NCBI GenBank assembly: GCA_943737045.1
Contig: CALSFV010000283.1
Location: 270,501-334,500 of the forward strand
DNA: 64,000 bases
From: Parapristionchus giblindavisi
Taxonomy: Eukaryota > Nematoda > Chromadorea > Rhabditida > Diplogasteridae
Direction of reading: 5' to 3'
In this document: positions 61,654 to 64,000 of the stretch, piece after piece
How the letters are laid out: every line of letters begins with the position of its first letter
Position numbering within the stretch: position 1 is the stretch's first letter
The notes under the pieces: generated by a model
Told to the model about the DNA's origin: nothing
The model's input: the letters and a program-made list of their open reading frames with translations, nothing else
Databases searched by the model: none
Program-made: the position numbers and the translations under genes

Positions 61654-61741
61654 CGCCCCTAGGATCAGGATTTCTCGTAGAATAATCCCACCCCTACCAC
61701 CAATGTGCAATGGCGTTCCTCCTCTCTTTGAGTCTGATCCT
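61654..61741 (+). CDS. Weak exon candidate
   Basis: A segment between CAAATCCAG and a GTGAGT donor reads RRIIPPLPPMCNGVPPLFES. Composition and the donor look exon-like, but no partner exon was found. Confidence 0.2.
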
Positions 61742-62024
61742 GTGAGTGTACGGGGAGGGAGGGACACACGTCGGATGGTTGTCATTTCGACATGTGGTAG
61801 ATTGTAGGAGAGTGAGAGGGAGAGAAAAGGGAGAGGGAGAGGGAGAGGGAGAGATAGGGGTAGATATAAAGGTGATTATGAGGGTAGAAAGATAGATAAA
61901 ATACGATGAAAGATCAAGGAATAAGAAGAAGAAGATGAAGAAAACACGGTACTTTATCGCTCCTTCGTCTCTCGATCTAAAGACTCGATCATTCGACTAT
62001 TAAACACAGAATGAGATGTCCTAG

Positions 62025-62192
62025 AGGTAGATTTAGAGGGAGAGGTAGATGCAGAGAGAGAAGTAGAAGTAGAGGTAGAGGTAGAGGTAGATTGAGAGGG
62101 AGAGATAAAAGTAGAGATAGAGGTAGAGGCAGAGGCAGAGATAGAGGTAGAGGTAGAGGTAGAACTAGAGGTAGAGGTAGAGGTAGAGATCG
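62025..62192. repeat. AGAGGT hexamer microsatellite
   Basis: Runs of GTAGAGGTAGAGGTAGA with interruptions. It gives an RGRGR frame on the + strand and a leucine/proline one on the other; neither is a gene. Confidence 0.85.
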
Positions 62193-62597
62193 AGACTTCA
62201 TGATTGTGTAGTCTCTTATTCTCAGTCCCCTCCTTCATCTTATCACTTTATCTTCTTCTTCTTTTGTTTGTGCAAGATTGTCGAATACCTGAGACTGCCT
62301 TTTGTTCTTTGTTTTTTAAATGAAAAATTGTATTCCATGACATCTAAATTTATTTATTTATTTACCATTGGCCTAGCAGTGATTTCACAGGATTTGGTGT
62401 GCTTTGAATTACTTCGAGTGACGTACATTACCTTTACCTAAAGCACTTTCGGTTGTACGGTGGCACTGTTTTTTTTTTCAAGTAGATTGTTCATGGACGA
62501 ATTATCGCTTTCATAATTAGAGCGTTCCTGTGCTCGGAATTCTGAGGCCTCTCGAAACCAGTTTAAAAAAAACTTTCTCACGTCTACCTTTATTCAT

Positions 62598-62669
62598 GCA
62601 AAGCTCAGTCGGTATAGCTCCTGCCTGTAATTCGTGAGGTGGCGAGTTCGATCCCTGGCGGTGGCTCGA
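62598..62669 (+). ncRNA. tRNA-like sequence
   Basis: AGCTCAGTCGGTATAGCTC resembles a tRNA A box region and GCGAGTTCGATCCC a B box, 31 bases apart. The acceptor stem is poor and the anticodon loop ambiguous. A tRNA-derived SINE head is the likeliest reading. Confidence 0.35.
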
Positions 62670-63132
62670 ATCTTTTGCCACCTTTTTTCGGGTGATGAAT
62701 GCCGCTGAAACATGTGTCGTATAGTGGAGGAAGAGAGGGAGGAGGAGAAAAGATGAATGAGCAGCAGAAGCCACTTCCTCTATATCTATATCACTAATAT
62801 CACTCGATGATATTGCATGCTTTTTTCTTGCCATTCACACATCTCATATAGTTACTATTTAATATTAACACCTCGAGCTAATTTGAAATTCTCTATTTCC
62901 ACTATGATTGATCTGTAATCATTTTTATCATGAACTTGGAAGAAATTTTTTTTTAAATGTTATGTTCTTACGAAAAATTGCTGGTTGGAGTTTTTCGATG
63001 TGTCAAACCTAACTTTTGAAAATGCGAAATTTGATTCGGATACATTTCGTCGAAGAGAGCAAAGTAGATTCTAATTCAACAAGTCTCTTAGTTATATCAT
63101 CTTTGATCACAACAAAGAGGTTTAGGAAAAGT

Positions 63133-63290
63133 GATCTCCCTCTACCTCTACCTCTCTCCCTCTCTCTCAATCTACCTCTCCTTCTCTCCTCTCCCTCTCT
63201 CCTTCACACTCTCCCTCTCTCTCTCTCCCTCTCTCTCACTACCTCTCTCTCCCTCTCTCTCCCTCTCCCTCTCCTCCTCCCTCCCTCGTT
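63133..63290. repeat. CT-rich simple repeat
   Basis: About 160 bases of CCTCTCTCCCTCT-type sequence, the complement of the GA tracts elsewhere in the window. Confidence 0.85.
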
Positions 63291-64000
63291 CTAAAAGAGT
63301 ACCTCTCCATCGTATCTTATGACCAAGGGATGGTGTTAGGTTCTCGCCCGATCCTCTTTTAACCCTCCCCTTCAGTCGATTCACGTTGTTAGAATATAAT
63401 ATTTACACTGACAAAAACTAAAGGAAGATCTTTAGTTATCCAGACCGATAATATCTTAAGGACAATATAACTTTCGATGATCTTTAAGAATATTTGTTAC
63501 ACAAGTGGCGATGTCGCTTATTGTCTATTGAAAAATGTGATATATTTTGAGTGAGAGTGACATATTCTTTTTGCCGATGATGCAAATTCAGGCAATGGTA
63601 AATTAGAATGATCATTAGAAAATTAAATTCAATTAAATTAGAAAGTAAATGAGATAGGCAAACATTAGAAAGAATAAGAAAAGATAGTGTCTGTATGAAA
63701 TTTTTGGCATAAGAAAATGTCAAAGACAATGGGTGTAAAAAGCAAAGAAAACAAAAAATTATATATGCTCAATATCTGACAAATGTAATTTGTTAAACTG
63801 CAGCACACTCCAGCTTCTATCATAAGATAAAATGTAATGTGATTGAAATCGGGGATGTTTTATTGTTTTATTCGATACGAAAAACATGCCAGCGAGGATA
63901 TTCCTGCAGTTCTTCGTCATCCGAAAAATAAAAGCAAACGGCATAGATCATATTTCAGAGTTCAAAGATCAAAAACGTCTGATTTGAATTTAACTACACA

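Larger units (their letters stand above)
61243..64000. other. Right edge, mainly simple repeats, no supported gene
   Basis: Apart from the weak exon at 61654, the tRNA-like sequence at 62598 and the AGAGGT and CT tracts, I see only AT-rich sequence. The longest frames here are either repeat-coded or show no family features. Confidence 0.5.

Noticed and set aside
62011..62211. RGRGR frame resembling an RGG-box protein
   Set aside because: It is the AGAGGT microsatellite with no exon structure around it.

Overview
The window is nuclear DNA from an invertebrate animal. It is AT-rich, its genes are split into many short GC-richer exons with GT-AG introns, AATAAA signals follow the stop codons, and the introns and spacers are full of short inverted-repeat transposons and ATT microsatellites. 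I could not place the lineage. Two genes have an intron-type acceptor directly against their first ATG, which would fit spliced-leader trans-splicing.

The one gene identified with confidence is an orthologue of KCMF1, on the + strand from 636 to 12812. It has 27 coding exons (E1-E27) that join in one frame to 754 codons. The N-terminus carries a ZZ zinc finger and two C2H2 fingers, as in KCMF1, the ubiquitin-ligase factor that works with UBR4 and RAD6-type E2 enzymes. A divergent gene begins at 89 on the - strand; only its first coding exon is in the window.

The main event is downstream. The 3' part of the KCMF1 gene (E13/E14 to E27, with introns, 3'UTR and poly(A) signal) is repeated head to tail four more times: copy 2 at 16031-22291, copy 3 at 23463-39893, copy 4 at 41231-48710 and copy 5 at 51374-57463. 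No copy has the zinc-finger exons. Copies 2, 3 and 4 each carry their own stops, frameshifts or lost exons. Copy 5 has every exon from E14 to E26 open, but its last exon is cut short. Spacers of 1-3 kb between copies hold 3'UTR remnants and a repeated unit of about 150 bp.

An intron of copy 3 is enlarged twice: by a 32-bp hairpin-derived satellite (28332-31566, about 100 units), and by a 6.2-kb insertion (about 32460-38660). The insertion contains a - strand gene for a single-pass membrane protein (34138-35593) and a retrotransposon fragment. Copy 3 also holds a 1.14-kb palindrome (25971-27111). Several MITE families are visible, some with clean target-site duplications: 8-bp (hAT-like) and TTAA (piggyBac-like, enclosing a tRNA-like segment). 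From 57.5 to 64 kb there are retrotransposon tails, simple repeats, a perfect-looking hairpin (60303-60456) and one weakly supported terminal exon pair (60938-61242).
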